NCBI GenBank assembly: GCA_002306945.1
Contig: DBTH01000005.1
Location: forward strand, 1-5,753
Origin: Methylacidiphilaceae bacterium UBA1321
Lineage (GTDB): Bacteria > Verrucomicrobiota > Verrucomicrobiia > Methylacidiphilales > UBA1321
Direction: 5' to 3'
Length of the DNA: 5,753 bases
In this document: positions 5,316-5,753 of the stretch, piece by piece
Position numbering within the stretch: position 1 is the stretch's first letter
Layout of the letters: every line of letters starts with the position of its first letter
The notes under the pieces: generated by a model
Seen by the model: only the letters and a program-made list of their open reading frames with translations
Databases searched by the model: none
What the model was told of the DNA's origin: nothing
Position numbers and translations under genes: made by a program

Positions 5316-5732
5316 TGCGAAGGCGCAGGCCAGAAAACGCTTGGTTAAATCCTCCTCACCATGGATCGAGGGTTGATTACCGGGAAGTTCGGTCCGGGTT
5401 TTTTCACAGTAAGATTGGAGTTTGTTGTAGGCGTCCTTAACGAGTTCCAGCGAGGACATATCCGTGAGGTCGATACAATTTCCCAGGTGGATTACCGCTC
5501 CGATGACGAAGGGTTCCTGAACCTTGTTGTGAAACGGGTTTTGGGGATGTTTCTGAATGAATTCGGCCCAAGCGTAGGCACGCTTGGGATTATTTTCCCA
5601 GAAGTAGGCTCCACGACCGAGCCAGTCGTATGGATTGCTGCTGACAGTGAGGTGGCCTTTACCGAGGAGAAGCTTTTCTCCTGTTTCCCTGTCGCATCCA
5701 TGATAGCCCAGAACGACTGACCCCGATTGCAG
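5301..5732 (-). pseudogene. PARP/ADP-ribosyltransferase-like protein, apparently C-terminally truncated, non-canonical start
   Basis: Reading leftward from 5732, the frame gives 143 residues without a stop, ending with TGA at 5303-5301. It has VLGYHGCDRETGEKLLLG (7-24), then YDWLGRGAYFWENNPKRAYA (35-54), then EPFVIGAVIHLGNCIDLTD (73-91). His11-Gly and G39-x-G-x-Tyr43-Phe match the HG(T/S) and GxGxYF motifs that bind NAD in PARP-type and related ADP-ribosyltransferases. I recall full-length relatives of about 200 or more residues that continue beyond 'DLLxRxLDCAV'. Here the similarity fades at FLACAF and the protein stops soon after, so the region expected to hold the catalytic Glu is missing. 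No ATG, GTG or TTG lies between an in-frame TGA (5735-5733) and the HG motif; CTG at 5732 is the best start. Whether it is a remnant, a mutated gene or a working short protein is open. Confidence 0.65.
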
Positions 5733-5744
5733 TCAGAAACCTCC
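5730..5744 (-). promoter_or_regulatory. Shine-Dalgarno sequence placed ahead of a CTG codon
   Basis: On the - strand GGAGG (5744-5740) is followed by seven bases and then CTG (5732-5730), the ideal spacing for translation start. The in-frame stop TGA directly precedes the CTG. This favours CTG as the start, or a former ATG now changed to CTG, for the ADP-ribosyltransferase-like gene. Confidence 0.5.
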
Positions 5745-5753
5745 GGCAAAGCC

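Noticed and set aside
5361..5720. A 119-codon + frame
   Set aside because: It is antisense to the ADP-ribosyltransferase-like frame, which has far clearer motifs.
5492..5749. An 85-codon - frame starting TTG at 5749
   Set aside because: It is a Ser/Thr-rich shadow in another frame of the ADP-ribosyltransferase-like gene. Its first residues might matter only if a frameshift lies near 5710.

Overview
The window looks like a piece of a moderately GC-rich bacterial chromosome. Gene content and protein style suggest Verrucomicrobiota (Opitutae-like), but that is an impression from remembered protein families, not a search result. No rRNA, tRNA, CRISPR array or insertion sequence was seen.

Left part, + strand: the 3' end of an NAD-dependent epimerase/SDR gene (2-520) is followed by about 500 bases of AT-richer DNA with no convincing gene. 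Next come a FemAB/BioF2-type GNAT acyltransferase gene (about 1038-2186), a rho-independent terminator (2202-2236), and two overlapping genes for small four-helix EamA/SMR-type membrane proteins of the ArnE/ArnF kind (2259-2687 and 2684-3031). A second terminator (3146-3176) closes this half. An acyltransferase beside a paired lipid-carrier-type flippase suggests cell-envelope or polysaccharide modification; this is inference.

Middle, - strand: a ProC-like pyrroline-5-carboxylate reductase gene (4883-4089) is followed after 57 bases or fewer by a divergent ureohydrolase (arginase/agmatinase-fold) gene (4032-3175). They are probably co-transcribed. Arginase makes ornithine, and P5C reductase sits on the ornithine-to-proline route, so a link through arginine/ornithine/proline is possible. 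However, the ureohydrolase is unusual around its substrate-binding residues.

Right end: two small convergent genes overlap tail to tail by 15 bases, and both look damaged. The + strand gene (4978-5315) is a small hypothetical protein whose reading frame shifts by one base at a T run near 5150-5153. The - strand gene (5732-5301) has no ATG/GTG/TTG start in its frame. It encodes a protein with PARP/ADP-ribosyltransferase-like motifs (HG, then GxGxYF) and seems to lack its C-terminal third. It has a well-placed Shine-Dalgarno sequence in front of a CTG codon. This end is the most unusual part of the window: a possible ADP-ribosyltransferase remnant or toxin-like gene next to a frameshifted partner.
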